DNA of 64,000 nt from Empedobacter sedimenti (GTDB taxonomy: Bacteria; Bacteroidota; Bacteroidia; Flavobacteriales; Weeksellaceae). Of this stretch, positions 9,457 to 18,480 are shown in pieces. Below the pieces are notes generated by a model that saw only the letters and a list, made by a program, of their open reading frames with translations, did not search any database and was not told the DNA's origin. A program made the position numbers and the translations under genes. How positions within the stretch are numbered: the stretch's first letter is position 1; each line of letters begins with the position of its first letter. The stretch is taken from contig NZ_JASCQG010000003.1 in NCBI RefSeq assembly GCF_030005555.1, forward strand, positions 124,001-188,000, read 5' to 3'.

Positions 9457-10974
9457 TTATAATTTGATTATTTGATCATCCTTTTTTACTTTGTATTTTT
9501 TACCATTAATAATAAGCGAATATGGTGCTGAACTTTTAACTTTAACTTGATTTTTACCATTATAGACAATATCAGTAGTTACATTCCCAAATTTCAGATT
9601 TCTAATACCATGAACATCTTTTCTCGAAAGATTCCACTTAACCGTATTTTGAGAAGCATCAACATCATAAAACCCAATTACATCTTCTATCAATAAAGAA
9701 ATCGGTCCTAAAGCAGACCATCCACAGAAATTTGGACGACTAATTCCTTTTAACTCATTAGCTGCAGGTTGCGGTTGTGTTGGATTATAACTTTCCCATA
9801 TTGTATGAGGTTCATACTGATTATATGTTTTTAGCATATGCGATATAATTTTGTAAGAGGCATCATAAGCAACATCAAAATAGCCATATTTTTCCAAACC
9901 TTTTACAGTCATATAAGCTGTTGGCAACCATACTCCACCTCGCCAATACTCACCGTTATCTTTAAAATCAGAATCATTTCTTGCTAAACTTGTTAATGGA
10001 ACTTGCCCTCCAAAAATTGTATCATTTTTTATTTTATCAACCATTAATTTAGCTTGCTCTTTGGATGCAACTTCCGCTAATAATGGCCAATAAGAAGCAA
10101 TTGATTTGACTTTGATAGGTTGTAACGTATTTTGATCAAGATCATAATAAAATTGATCTTTTTCATTCCAGTACTTTGTATTAATTGTATTTTTTAACTC
10201 ATTATACTTTTTATCCCAAACTAACACAGCAGATTTGTCTCCTACTTTTTCGTACATTTTTTTGATATACAAAGCATTTAACGCTTGTTGAGAAATCGCA
10301 TCAATCCATAACATATCAGGATTATTAGGACGTTGTTTTGTTGCATGAGCTCCTGTTCTACCTCTTGGGGTATTATCCATTCCGCTTCGTCCTCCTTCCC
10401 ATAAATAACCATTTGGAACTTTTTTAATCCATGTATTAGCACTTCCATAAGCTTTAGTTCCTTTTGGTACTGTATCAAAATATTCAAAAAATCGCTGAGG
10501 ATATTTATTTTTGACTAAAACATCTTGTAAATGTGCTTGATCATTAGAAACTTTATAAAAAGCATTTTCTGTCCAAGAAAACAAAGGTGGATTATCTAAA
10601 ATTTCTATATTAAGAGACAGTGGAGCTTTATCCAAAATAGGTTTATAAAAATTATTTAAAGTTAATATAGACTCTGGAAAACTTTTCTGAGCATACTTCC
10701 AAAAATGAAGCATAAAATTTGTATCCCAGATCCAGATAACTTGTGGATCAAAAGCTTCGTCAATATAAGGCGATTGAGGAACACCTTTATCATTCTTGAT
10801 TTGACTAAATGCTATTTCCCAAGCCTTATAGTAAAAATCTACAAACTCAGCATCATTCGTCAATACAGGTTCGGGAACCATATTATGTTTAAATTCTATA
10901 ACAGGTGTTTTTGGTTGCTGACCAAAAGCCATAGAAAATGCAAAGAGTAGAGTAATACGATTTAAAAATTTCAT
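9457..10974 (-). CDS. Secreted MGH1-like (GH63/GH37-type) glycoside hydrolase
   Basis: The 505-residue exported protein has a signal peptide ending near AFSMAFGQQ. Its (alpha/alpha)6-barrel signatures are of the trehalase/glucosidase I type: QVIWIWDTNFMLHFWKYA near residue 85, GRSGMDNTPRG near 195, YWRGGVWLPTAYM near 340 and HTIWESYNP near 395. The acidic residues in the D-x-N and WESY segments are plausible catalytic ones. Such enzymes invert alpha-glucosidic or mannosylglycerate-type linkages, but the substrate cannot be assigned. The C-terminal 70 residues look like a small beta domain. There is no neighbouring SusCD or sugar kinase, so it is not in an obvious polysaccharide-utilisation locus. 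Confidence 0.72.
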   Translation of the reverse strand: MKFLNRITLLFAFSMAFGQQPKTPVIEFKHNMVPEPVLTNDAEFVDFYYKAWEIAFSQIKNDKGVPQSPYIDEAFDPQVIWIWDTNFMLHFWKYAQKSFPESILTLNNFYKPILDKAPLSLNIEILDNPPLFSWTENAFYKVSNDQAHLQDVLVKNKYPQRFFEYFDTVPKGTKAYGSANTWIKKVPNGYLWEGGRSGMDNTPRGRTGAHATKQRPNNPDMLWIDAISQQALNALYIKKMYEKVGDKSAVLVWDKKYNELKNTINTKYWNEKDQFYYDLDQNTLQPIKVKSIASYWPLLAEVASKEQAKLMVDKIKNDTIFGGQVPLTSLARNDSDFKDNGEYWRGGVWLPTAYMTVKGLEKYGYFDVAYDASYKIISHMLKTYNQYEPHTIWESYNPTQPQPAANELKGISRPNFCGWSALGPISLLIEDVIGFYDVDASQNTVKWNLSRKDVHGIRNLKFGNVTTDIVYNGKNQVKVKSSAPYSLIINGKKYKVKKDDQIIKL

Positions 10975-11020
10975 AATGTTAATTTTTTTACAGTGTATTT
11001 CAAATATAATGAACAGATAT

Positions 11021-11048
11021 AAAAAAAGAGCTAAAACATTAGCTCTTT
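11021..11048 (-). terminator. Intrinsic terminator of the DUF4126 gene
   Basis: AAAGAGCTAA and TTAGCTCTTT form a short stem on the minus strand, followed there by a run of seven T residues. Confidence 0.7.
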
Positions 11049-11068
11049 AACATATATTATTCAATTAT

Positions 11069-11674
11069 TTATAATTCATCTGCCAGTAATTGATCTCCTT
11101 TTCTTTTGATACTTTTGAATGCTTTATAGCAAAAATATAAAATTAAAATAACAAAAATAAAGGCCAGTGGTGCTAATACAATAGCTGTGATACTTAATAT
11201 TATAGAGCTAAATGTTTCTCCTGTATTGACCAAAAAATTTCCCGCGCCTGCTGTTGTAGTTGTAGAAACTGCTCTTGCAGCGGCTGTCGTTCCACTAATT
11301 GCAGCAGCTGTTCCACCACCCGCAATAATAGCTAAAGCCCAAGTTGCAACTTCGTTCATTTCTGGCATTGTAATACCAACCGCAATTGTACCAGCAATAC
11401 CAGCAAGTGGAACTGCTATTGTATCCAACATATTATCAATTAATGGAATATAATAAGCTCCAATTTCTACTAACATTGCTACACCCAAAGTAATCAAAGC
11501 TGGTGTACTCCCAACCCACATCCAACTTTCATCTAAATTGATAAAACTTCCGCCAAACTTAACAGCCAAACTTAAAACAAAAAGTGGCAAAAAAATTCGG
11601 AATCCAGCTGCGGCTGCAAGTCCAATTCCTAGGAAAAGTGAAAAGAGAGTAGACATTGAGATTAAATCATTCAT
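11069..11674 (-). CDS. DUF4126 family membrane protein
   Basis: The 201-residue, very hydrophobic protein begins with FSLFLGIGLAAAAGFRIFLPLF, typical of DUF4126. About five or six membrane helices follow, including a Gly/Ala-rich central section (AGGGTAAAISGTTAAARA, residues about 117-134) and a last helix before a basic C-terminus. The function of DUF4126 is unknown. Starts at 11674 or 11656 (second Met) are both possible. It is monocistronic and divergent from the uridine-kinase operon. Confidence 0.78.
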   Translation of the reverse strand: MNDLISMSTLFSLFLGIGLAAAAGFRIFLPLFVLSLAVKFGGSFINLDESWMWVGSTPALITLGVAMLVEIGAYYIPLIDNMLDTIAVPLAGIAGTIAVGITMPEMNEVATWALAIIAGGGTAAAISGTTAAARAVSTTTTAGAGNFLVNTGETFSSIILSITAIVLAPLAFIFVILILYFCYKAFKSIKRKGDQLLADEL

Positions 11675-11774
11675 AGTTTTGTGTATAATAGTTCTAATTC
11701 CATAAATATAATGATAAAAAAGATTAAATTTTTATAATTTTTTCTTTCCTTTGCACCCGATTAAAAGAAAAATG

Positions 11775-11795
11775 AAGTACTGAAAAGTACTTTTT
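11775..11795 (+). other. Hairpin with GAAA tetraloop in the uridine kinase leader
   Basis: AAGTACT and AGTACTT enclose a GAAA tetraloop and are followed by TTT. The hairpin lies in the 340-bp gap between DUF4126 and udk, shortly after a possible promoter box (TTCCTTTG near 11745). It could be a weak attenuator or an RNA 5' stabiliser. Confidence 0.4.
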
Positions 11796-11814
11796 CATGT
11801 AGATTAATAACTAA

Positions 11815-11970
11815 ATGTTTGTATTACATCAAAATAATCGATTAAAAACTCAATCAGAAAAGCTTTTGGTTGAACAAGATTCATTTTTTCTATTTCAACC
11901 AACCAATTTATACTACGACAACACAACAAATATCATACAAGAATCAATCAACTTTTATTTTAAATTCTGA
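11815..11970 (+). CDS. Possible 51-aa ORF in the udk leader
   Basis: An ATG-initiated open frame of 51 codons (MFVLHQNNRLKTQSEKLL and so on, ending INFYFKF) fills the space between the leader hairpin and the uridine kinase gene. It has no recognisable domain, signal peptide or homology that I know. Its composition is not clearly coding. It could be a leader peptide, a short unknown gene or chance. I list it because it occupies most of an otherwise empty 340-bp gap. Confidence 0.2.
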   Translation: MFVLHQNNRLKTQSEKLLVEQDSFFLFQPTNLYYDNTTNIIQESINFYFKF

Positions 11971-12014
11971 AAGTAAAATTTTATCTTTAAGGAAATTTTA
12001 GGATTGATCTTGCA

Positions 12015-12683
12015 ATGAAAACATCAAACGAAAGTAAAAAAATAAATAAGAAGAACATGCTAGTAATTGGGATTGCAGGAGGAACTGGTTCAGGAAAAAC
12101 AACCGTAGTACATAATATTTTACGTGATTTGAACGCAGAAAGCGTTATCGTAATTTCGCAAGATAACTATTACAAAGACCATCCAGAATTATCGTTCGAC
12201 GAGCGTTCTAAAATAAATTTTGATCACCCAAGATCAATTGATTTTGAATTATTAAAAGAACATGTTGCAAAACTAAAAAATGGAGAGTCTGTAGAACAGC
12301 CTGTTTATTCATTTATTACGCACAGCCGTCAAGAAGAAACTATCATTACACATCCACAAACAGTTATTATTGTAGAAGGTATTTTAGTTTTGACTGATGC
12401 AGATTTACGCGAATTATTTGATGTTAAAATATTTGTACATGCTGATTCTGACGAAAGATTAATTCGTCGCGTACGCCGTGACATACAAGAAAGAGGTCGT
12501 GATTTGGATGAAGTATTGACTCGTTATCAGAAAACATTGAAGCCAATGCATCAACAATTTATTGAACCATCTAAAAACTTTGCAGACATTATTATTCCTA
12601 ATATGAAGAAGAAAAATTCTGTTGCAATCAAAGTTTTATCAACCGTAATCAAAGAAAAACTGAACTCTAAAACTACAGTATAA
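12015..12683 (+). CDS. udk: Uridine kinase
   Basis: The 222-residue protein has the P-loop GGTGSGKT at residues 22-29, then the uridine/cytidine kinase segments SQDNYYKD, NFDHPRSIDFELL and VEGILVL, and the lid RRVRRDIQERGRDL. It phosphorylates uridine and cytidine with ATP or GTP for pyrimidine salvage. A 14-residue polar N-terminal extension precedes MLVIGIAGG. Translation from the ATG at 12057 would give the more usual length, but 12015 is also an ATG. It heads a packed plus-strand gene run, and its stop overlaps the start of the divisome gene by one base. Confidence 0.93.
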   Translation: MKTSNESKKINKKNMLVIGIAGGTGSGKTTVVHNILRDLNAESVIVISQDNYYKDHPELSFDERSKINFDHPRSIDFELLKEHVAKLKNGESVEQPVYSFITHSRQEETIITHPQTVIIVEGILVLTDADLRELFDVKIFVHADSDERLIRRVRRDIQERGRDLDEVLTRYQKTLKPMHQQFIEPSKNFADIIIPNMKKKNSVAIKVLSTVIKEKLNSKTTV

Positions 12684-13072
12684 TGAAAAATAAATCGGAA
12701 GAAATTTTTGACGAAGAGCTTACGCCAAAAGTGCCAAAGAAAAAAATAAAGGATACACGAATAGTAAAATTTGTGTGGAATCGTTATTTTATTTTGACAC
12801 TTGCATTTGCTGTTTGGATGATTTTTTTCGATCAAAATTCATTTTTTGTACACCGAGAATTGGACAAACAAATCAAATTATTAGAAGTTGACGAATCCTA
12901 CTACCAAGAACACTTGGATACGGAAGCCGAAAAATTAAATCAATTAAATAGTAATCCTGCCGAAATAGAGCGCATCGCAAGAGAAAAACATTTCTTGAAA
13001 AAAGATGACGAGGATATTTTTATTATACAACAAGAAAAAGTAGCAAAGCCAGAAAACAAAAAAAATGAGTAA
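12683..13072 (+). CDS. FtsB/DivIC-like septum formation initiator protein
   Basis: The 129-residue protein has a charged cytoplasmic N-terminus, one membrane segment at about 33-50 and a coiled-coil from about 53 to 85. A conserved IERIAREKHFLKKDDEDIF motif near residue 93 corresponds to the FtsB/DivIC tail that contacts FtsL and FtsQ. Architecture and length match bitopic divisome regulators that connect septal peptidoglycan synthesis to constriction. It is translationally coupled to udk (overlapping TAATG) and overlaps the next gene by 8 bp. Confidence 0.85.
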   Translation: MKNKSEEIFDEELTPKVPKKKIKDTRIVKFVWNRYFILTLAFAVWMIFFDQNSFFVHRELDKQIKLLEVDESYYQEHLDTEAEKLNQLNSNPAEIERIAREKHFLKKDDEDIFIIQQEKVAKPENKKNE

Positions 13073-14339
13073 ATTATTTGAAGATTTCGATACAATTTCT
13101 GAGAAAGAATGGAAAAATAAAGTTCAGGTTGAACTGAAAGGATTAGAATACAACGAAACATTGGTTTGGGGAACAAATGACCAAATTAATGTGAAACCGT
13201 TATACACGAGAGACGATGTTGATTATTCTCAAATTCAGCCTTTACCAAGAAGCTCAAAAGATTGGAAAATAATTTCGAAATACTCAGAAAATAAAGACCA
13301 AGATTATAGTTTTTTGTATGGATATTTGATTCCTCAAAAAACTTTTAGCACAACAATTAATCTTCCTAATTATTTAGATTTATTTATTGAATTTGATGGT
13401 TCTACTGATTTAAAATCTTTAGAAGATGTACCTAATCTTAAATATTTAGATTTCGATATTTACGGTTATTTGGCGCAAAATGGTTTGTGGCAAAACGACT
13501 CTAAAAAAGCATCAAAGGAATTGGTAAAAGAAGTTTTGGAACTGAAAAATTTTGAGAAAGTAATTTCTATTCAAGGAGATGTTTACCAAAATGCTGGTGC
13601 AAATCATGTACAGCAAATTGCAATAACTTTGGCTCATGCAGTAGAATATCTTGAGAATTTCGGAGCTGATATTGCTGATAAAATTTATTTCAAATTTGCT
13701 GTTGGAGGAAATTATTTCTTTGAAATTGCCAAAATTAGAGCTTTCCGTTTTTTGTGGAAAATGATTTTAGAACAATACAACAAAGAAAGCGAAGCTTTTA
13801 TATTTACTTCAACCTCATTACGCAATAAGTCTAAATTAGATATTTACAATAATGTAATTCGTACAACTTTAGAGGCTTCTGCAGCTGTTTTTGGATCAAG
13901 TGATGCGGTATTTGTAGGTTCTTATGATGAAGTAAACCAAGAGTCAGATTTTGGATTAGAATTAGCAGCTAAACAACAATTGTTATTGCAAAAAGAGTCT
14001 TATCTAAATCAATTTACAGATCCTTCTGCTGGTTCTTTCTACATCGAAAGTTTAACGAATCAGTTAGCTGAAAATGCGTTAGAATTATTCAAAACAATTC
14101 AGAATGTTGGTGGATTTGTTAAAGCTTTAGAGAACGAAACAATTCAGGATTATATCTACACAAGTGCCAAAAAAGAGCAAAAAGATTTTGATGAGCAAAT
14201 TGTAAAATTAATTGGAGTTAATAAATACAGAAATCCTGCTGATGTTGTAGAAAAACAACCAAAGGAGAAAATTGTAAAGCAAGCATTATTTATCCCAATT
14301 GTACCTACTCGTTTGGCAGAAAAAGAAGAGAAAAAATAA
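13065..14339 (+). CDS. mutA: Methylmalonyl-CoA mutase small (beta) subunit
   Basis: The 424-residue protein is the non-catalytic MutA-type subunit. The N-terminal WKNKVQVELKGLEYNETLVW and YTRDDV, and the TIM-barrel motifs near DPSAGSFYIESLTNQLAENA, match the mutase fold. There is no C-terminal B12-binding domain (no DxHxxG), as expected for short Bacteroidota beta subunits. It pairs with the adenosylcobalamin-binding large subunit to interconvert methylmalonyl-CoA and succinyl-CoA. That large subunit normally lies next to mutA, but it is not next door here and is absent from the window. It overlaps the FtsB-like gene by 8 bp and is followed at 7 bp by an unknown gene. Confidence 0.88.
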   Translation: MSKLFEDFDTISEKEWKNKVQVELKGLEYNETLVWGTNDQINVKPLYTRDDVDYSQIQPLPRSSKDWKIISKYSENKDQDYSFLYGYLIPQKTFSTTINLPNYLDLFIEFDGSTDLKSLEDVPNLKYLDFDIYGYLAQNGLWQNDSKKASKELVKEVLELKNFEKVISIQGDVYQNAGANHVQQIAITLAHAVEYLENFGADIADKIYFKFAVGGNYFFEIAKIRAFRFLWKMILEQYNKESEAFIFTSTSLRNKSKLDIYNNVIRTTLEASAAVFGSSDAVFVGSYDEVNQESDFGLELAAKQQLLLQKESYLNQFTDPSAGSFYIESLTNQLAENALELFKTIQNVGGFVKALENETIQDYIYTSAKKEQKDFDEQIVKLIGVNKYRNPADVVEKQPKEKIVKQALFIPIVPTRLAEKEEKK

Positions 14340-14346
14340 TTTTCTT

Positions 14347-14664
14347 ATGGATTGGACACCAATTTCATTAAAAGAACTAAATACAATAATAGAAACTTCA
14401 GTAGCTGTGATGGATACTGAAGTTTTGTCTTTTTGGAATTCTATAAAAATAGTTCCAGAAAAAAGACAAGCACCTACATATAGTGATAATGATTATTTTT
14501 GGGTTGTAGGAAAAACTGAAAAATACATTATTTATTACAACGATATTGAAGAAGGTTTTAATATCTCCTTAGAAAATAATTTATCGTATATCGAAGTTAC
14601 TTCTGCTGAACAAGATGAACTTCATTTTTCTTTGATAAAACTTCTTAAAAATTATGAAATCTAA
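14347..14664 (+). CDS. Uncharacterised 105-aa protein
   Basis: I do not recognise the family. The product (MDWTPISLKELNTIIETSVA...) is soluble and acidic, without signal peptide or membrane segment. It has a central DNDYFWVVGKTEKYIIYYNDIEEGF that looks like two beta strands, so it may be a small alpha+beta domain of the SMI1-like or immunity type, but that is only an impression. The ATG at 14347 is chosen because the upstream in-frame TTG at 14299 lies inside mutA. It overlaps the RDD gene by 11 bp, so it is firmly inside the gene run. Confidence 0.65.
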   Translation: MDWTPISLKELNTIIETSVAVMDTEVLSFWNSIKIVPEKRQAPTYSDNDYFWVVGKTEKYIIYYNDIEEGFNISLENNLSYIEVTSAEQDELHFSLIKLLKNYEI

Positions 14665-15067
14665 TAAATACATTTTTCTAAGACTATTAGCAGGACTTAT
14701 TGATTACACTCTATTTTTCGTCATTACCGCTTTATACATTTATAAATTTGGAACTCTAAATAGTGAAGGAGGTTATAGTGTAAATGGAATAATGGCTTTA
14801 CCAATTTTCGCTTTTTGGCTAATTTATTTTGTTGTACTTGAGATTATACTACAAGGAACTTTAGGTCATTTAATTCTAAATTTGCAGCCAGTAAATGCTA
14901 AAACTGAAAAACCAATTAGTTTTATACAATCCTTAATTAGACATCTTTTTGATCCAATCGATTATTTTATTTTCTGTGGATTAATTGGAGTTTTAATTAT
15001 AAACAACTCTAAAGAAAGTCAACGTTTAGGCGATATTGTTGCTAATACTAAAATGATTAAAAAATAA
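14654..15067 (+). CDS. RDD family membrane protein
   Basis: The 137-residue protein has the RDD layout: a first helix beginning LRLLAGLIDYTLFFVITALY (the R-D pair is R9 and D17), a second hydrophobic segment at about 49-66, a GHLILNLQPVNAKTEKPIS linker and a third helix followed by RLGDIVANTKMI. RDD proteins are small polytopic proteins, some linked to Na+/H+ or Li+ transport, but the role is usually unknown. It is overlapped by the unknown gene and followed by the methyltransferase gene at 4 bp. Confidence 0.82.
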   Translation: MKSNKYIFLRLLAGLIDYTLFFVITALYIYKFGTLNSEGGYSVNGIMALPIFAFWLIYFVVLEIILQGTLGHLILNLQPVNAKTEKPISFIQSLIRHLFDPIDYFIFCGLIGVLIINNSKESQRLGDIVANTKMIKK

Positions 15068-15071
15068 CAAT

Positions 15072-16238
15072 TTGAATTCAGAAATTTTAACTCCTGAATT
15101 TCAGGACTATATAAAAAAAATAGAACACGAAGATATTAAGTCTATAGGTCTTAAAAAGTCGCCTTTTTCAACCATTTCATCTGCAGAAATTGCTCAACAG
15201 TTAAAAGGAATTCAAGTTTCAAAATATAAATTTCCAACTCTTTACTCGACAGAAAATATTTACTTTCCCCCAAGTGTAAATTTAGAACAAGCTAGTTCTG
15301 AAGCTTCTGCTGAATATAAAGCAACACTTGCTAACGGAAATACTTTAATCGACTTAACTGCTGGTTTTGGAATTGATACAATGGCTTTTTCTAAATCATT
15401 TCAGAAAGTCTATCACATCGAACAAAATCCCGAATTAAGTGAGATTGTTCAACATAACGCAAATATATTAGCGCCGAATTTAGAAACCTATACAGGAACT
15501 TTTCAATCTTTTTTTGAAGAAAATCCTTCTTTAAAATTTGATGCCATTTATCTTGATCCAGCTAGAAGAAACTCGAGCGGAAGAAAATTTATTTTAGAAG
15601 ATTTAGAGCCAAATATTTTGGAATGGATTCCAACTTTTTTTGAAAAATCTGACAAAATCATCATTAAACTTTCGCCATTATTGGACATCACTTCTACTGT
15701 ACAACAAATTAATCATATTACTGAAATACACATTGTTGCAGTTAAAAATGAAGTAAAAGATTTTTTAATCATTTTAGATAAAAAACAAACGACTAATAAA
15801 CCTTTGATAAAAGCTGTTAATTTAGAAACAAATCAGCCAAAATTTGAATTCCTATTTGAAGAAGAACAGTTTGCACATGCGAAATTTGGTTCGATACAAC
15901 ACTATATTTACGAACCTAATGTAGCCATTTTAAAAACTGGCGCGTTCAAACTTATCAGCGAAAAATTAAATCTAACTAAACTTCATCAAAACACTCATTT
16001 GTATACATCTGATCAGATTATTGACGAGTTTCCTGGAAAAATTTACCAAATTGATCATGTAATTGAGAATCCTAAAAAGGAAATCTTAAAAATAAAAGCT
16101 AATGTTTTGGTAAAAAACTTTAGTCAACCTATTGATATTGTGAAGAAAAAATTCAAAATCGTAGATGGTGGCGAAATCACTTTAATTTTTACACAAAGTA
16201 TTGATGGATTTCATATTCTAAAAACTTCGCGCGTTTAG
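15072..16238 (+). CDS. THUMP-like class I SAM-dependent methyltransferase (PG_1098-like)
   Basis: The 388-residue protein has a Rossmann methyltransferase core: LIDLTAGFGIDTMAF at about 93-107 is motif I, VYHIEQNP motif II, and FDAIYLDPARRNSSGRKF contains a DPAR catalytic-type motif near residue 165. The C-terminal THUMP-like part begins after IVDGGEITLIF. Related Bacteroidota proteins are annotated as THUMP-like methyltransferases, probably acting on RNA. A TTG start is used, 4 bp after the RDD stop; no better ATG is nearby. The target nucleotide is unknown. Confidence 0.78.
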   Translation: MNSEILTPEFQDYIKKIEHEDIKSIGLKKSPFSTISSAEIAQQLKGIQVSKYKFPTLYSTENIYFPPSVNLEQASSEASAEYKATLANGNTLIDLTAGFGIDTMAFSKSFQKVYHIEQNPELSEIVQHNANILAPNLETYTGTFQSFFEENPSLKFDAIYLDPARRNSSGRKFILEDLEPNILEWIPTFFEKSDKIIIKLSPLLDITSTVQQINHITEIHIVAVKNEVKDFLIILDKKQTTNKPLIKAVNLETNQPKFEFLFEEEQFAHAKFGSIQHYIYEPNVAILKTGAFKLISEKLNLTKLHQNTHLYTSDQIIDEFPGKIYQIDHVIENPKKEILKIKANVLVKNFSQPIDIVKKKFKIVDGGEITLIFTQSIDGFHILKTSRV

Positions 16239-16257
16239 TTGGGTTTGGCAAAAAGTT

Positions 16258-18477
16258 GTGCTAATTTTATACAACTATTTTTTCAAACCTAAAATTTCTC
16301 ATTTGGAACTCAAAAATAAAATTGAAAACTTTATATATGGAGAAGCACTTGCTGATGGAATAAAAACTTCTTTAGCCATCATTATTCCTCCTATTGTAGC
16401 AAGTTTCTTTGGCGATTTATACGCTGGTGTTACCATAAGTCTTGGTGCTGTTTTAGCACATATGACTGATACGCCAGGTCCGTTTAAAGAACGAAGAAAT
16501 TTGATGTGGCTTTCTGTCATCTTAATTTTTATTGTTTCGTATTTTACGAAGACAATCAATAGTTTTCCTATTATTTTAGGTGTTTGTCTAACTATTATTG
16601 TTTTCATCTCAAACATGCTAACTGTTTGGGGGCAACGTATGAGTGCGCTCGGAATGGTTATCATGATGTCGATGGTTATGAATATGAATGACCTTAGAAA
16701 AGAACTTAATCCAATCCAAATAGCAGGATTTGTTACTGCAGGTGCTGCTTGGTACACAATTTTTAGTTTAGCTATTAGTACTTTTCGTCCATATCGAATG
16801 GCGCAACAAAATTTGGCTGATGCGATGATTCATATTTCTGAATACATCCGTATCAAAGCATCTATGTTTGATAAAGACTCCAACTACGACGATATTATCA
16901 AGAAGTTGATTGACGAACATGTCATCATTAATGAGAAACAGAATTTAGTTAGAGAATTAGTTTTTTCGAACAAAAAATTAGTAAAAGATCAAACGCCGAT
17001 CGGTCGATCTATTGTATTTATTTTTTCTGATTTGATTGATATTTTCGAGAATATTACTGCAACACAGTACGATTACGAGAAAATTAGAGAAATGTATGGC
17101 GATACAAAAGCGATGCGCAAAATTTACAATATGATGAACAAATTGGCGCATGAGCTAAAAATGATCGCTTATCATATTAACTCTAACAAACGTCCTAAAA
17201 ATCCAACTTTTGACTTTGATGTTGAGCTAAAAAAAATAGATGACGCTATAAAAGAATTGTATGCTGAAGGAAAAAAACCAATTGTATTAACCAAAATATA
17301 TATTAATTTAAAGCAAGTTGTTTATAAAATTGAGTTTATTCACAAGTTTTTTTACGATGATTCTTTTACTGAAAAGAAGAAAAATCCATTGGATCATGCT
17401 GAACATTTTGAACCTACTGTTGATTATTCTTTCGGAAAATTAAAAGATCATTTAAATCTTAAATCTTCCATTTTTAGACATGCTATCAGGGCTTCTATTG
17501 TTATGTTATTGGCTTACGGCGTTACATTTATAATTCCTATGACGTATCATAGTTATTGGATTCTGATGACCGTCTTAGTAATCTTAAAACCTGGTTTTAG
17601 CGTAACTAAGAAAAGGAATTTTCAACGCTTAAAAGGAACTATTGCAGGCGGTTTAGTAGGTATTTTAGTTTTACTCATTTTCCCGCAACATATAATTCGT
17701 TTTACATTAATGTTGTTCTTTATGTTAATGGCTTATACGTTTATACGTCATAAATATGCGGTCGGAACATTCTATTTAACTGCTTACATCTTGATTTCGT
17801 TTAGTTTTTATTCTCATAAAGATTCGTTATATATCATACAAGAACGCTTAATTGATACACTTGTTGGTGGGTTTATGGCTTTTATTTCGTGTTATTTGAT
17901 TTTACCTACTTGGGAAAAGAATAGTATGAATGAATACATACAAAAAGCATTAATTGCGAATTACGAGTTTATCTTCTTGATATTTAAAAAATTAGCTGAC
18001 AACGAAGTTTCTACAACCGATTACAAACTAGCAAGGAAAGACGTTTTTATAGCAATGGCGAATATAAATTCGGTTTTTCAACGTGTTATTTCAGAACCAA
18101 AAGATAAACAAGTTAATGCAAACGAACTGAATAAGTTCACCATTTTCAACCAATCATTTGTATCATATTCAGTCGGTTTGGTTAAAATTATCAAGAAAAA
18201 TAATTCGGTTATTTTGACTTCTGAACATATTCGTCTAATGAAAAAGATTTTACAATTATTACTACAAAACATTCGTTTGTACGGAGAATATGAAACAGAA
18301 AATCTTGCTAAAACAATTGAATTTAAGCAAACAGTTATTTACACCGAAATAGAAAGTGAAGCTTTACAAAATGACTCTGAACTAATAGAAGATCTTTTAG
18401 AATATTTGTATGAAATAGTTTATGACTTTACAAAAGTTGGTCACGTTTTTGTGAAAGAAGAAACGTTAAAAGAGTAA
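16258..18477 (+). CDS. FUSC family (YccS-like) inner-membrane protein
   Basis: The 739-residue protein has two hydrophobic blocks, at about 30-180 and 400-560, separated and followed by helical soluble segments. This is the repeated FUSC/aromatic-acid-exporter layout of YccS/YhfK proteins. The ALADGIKTSLAIIIPPIVASFFGDLYAGVTIS pattern (residues about 31-62) and the matching FRHAIRASIVMLLAYGVTF (about 404-422) mark the two repeats. A role in efflux is presumed for the family, but the substrate is unknown. A GTG start at 16258 is used. It is followed by the ABC exporter after a 3-bp gap, so the two may be coexpressed. Confidence 0.82.
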   Translation: MLILYNYFFKPKISHLELKNKIENFIYGEALADGIKTSLAIIIPPIVASFFGDLYAGVTISLGAVLAHMTDTPGPFKERRNLMWLSVILIFIVSYFTKTINSFPIILGVCLTIIVFISNMLTVWGQRMSALGMVIMMSMVMNMNDLRKELNPIQIAGFVTAGAAWYTIFSLAISTFRPYRMAQQNLADAMIHISEYIRIKASMFDKDSNYDDIIKKLIDEHVIINEKQNLVRELVFSNKKLVKDQTPIGRSIVFIFSDLIDIFENITATQYDYEKIREMYGDTKAMRKIYNMMNKLAHELKMIAYHINSNKRPKNPTFDFDVELKKIDDAIKELYAEGKKPIVLTKIYINLKQVVYKIEFIHKFFYDDSFTEKKKNPLDHAEHFEPTVDYSFGKLKDHLNLKSSIFRHAIRASIVMLLAYGVTFIIPMTYHSYWILMTVLVILKPGFSVTKKRNFQRLKGTIAGGLVGILVLLIFPQHIIRFTLMLFFMLMAYTFIRHKYAVGTFYLTAYILISFSFYSHKDSLYIIQERLIDTLVGGFMAFISCYLILPTWEKNSMNEYIQKALIANYEFIFLIFKKLADNEVSTTDYKLARKDVFIAMANINSVFQRVISEPKDKQVNANELNKFTIFNQSFVSYSVGLVKIIKKNNSVILTSEHIRLMKKILQLLLQNIRLYGEYETENLAKTIEFKQTVIYTEIESEALQNDSELIEDLLEYLYEIVYDFTKVGHVFVKEETLKE

Positions 18478-18480
18478 TTG

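Noticed and set aside
16299-16757. A 152-codon minus-strand frame inside the FUSC gene
   Set aside because: It is antisense to a membrane-protein coding region and its hydrophobic residues mirror the helices of the real gene.
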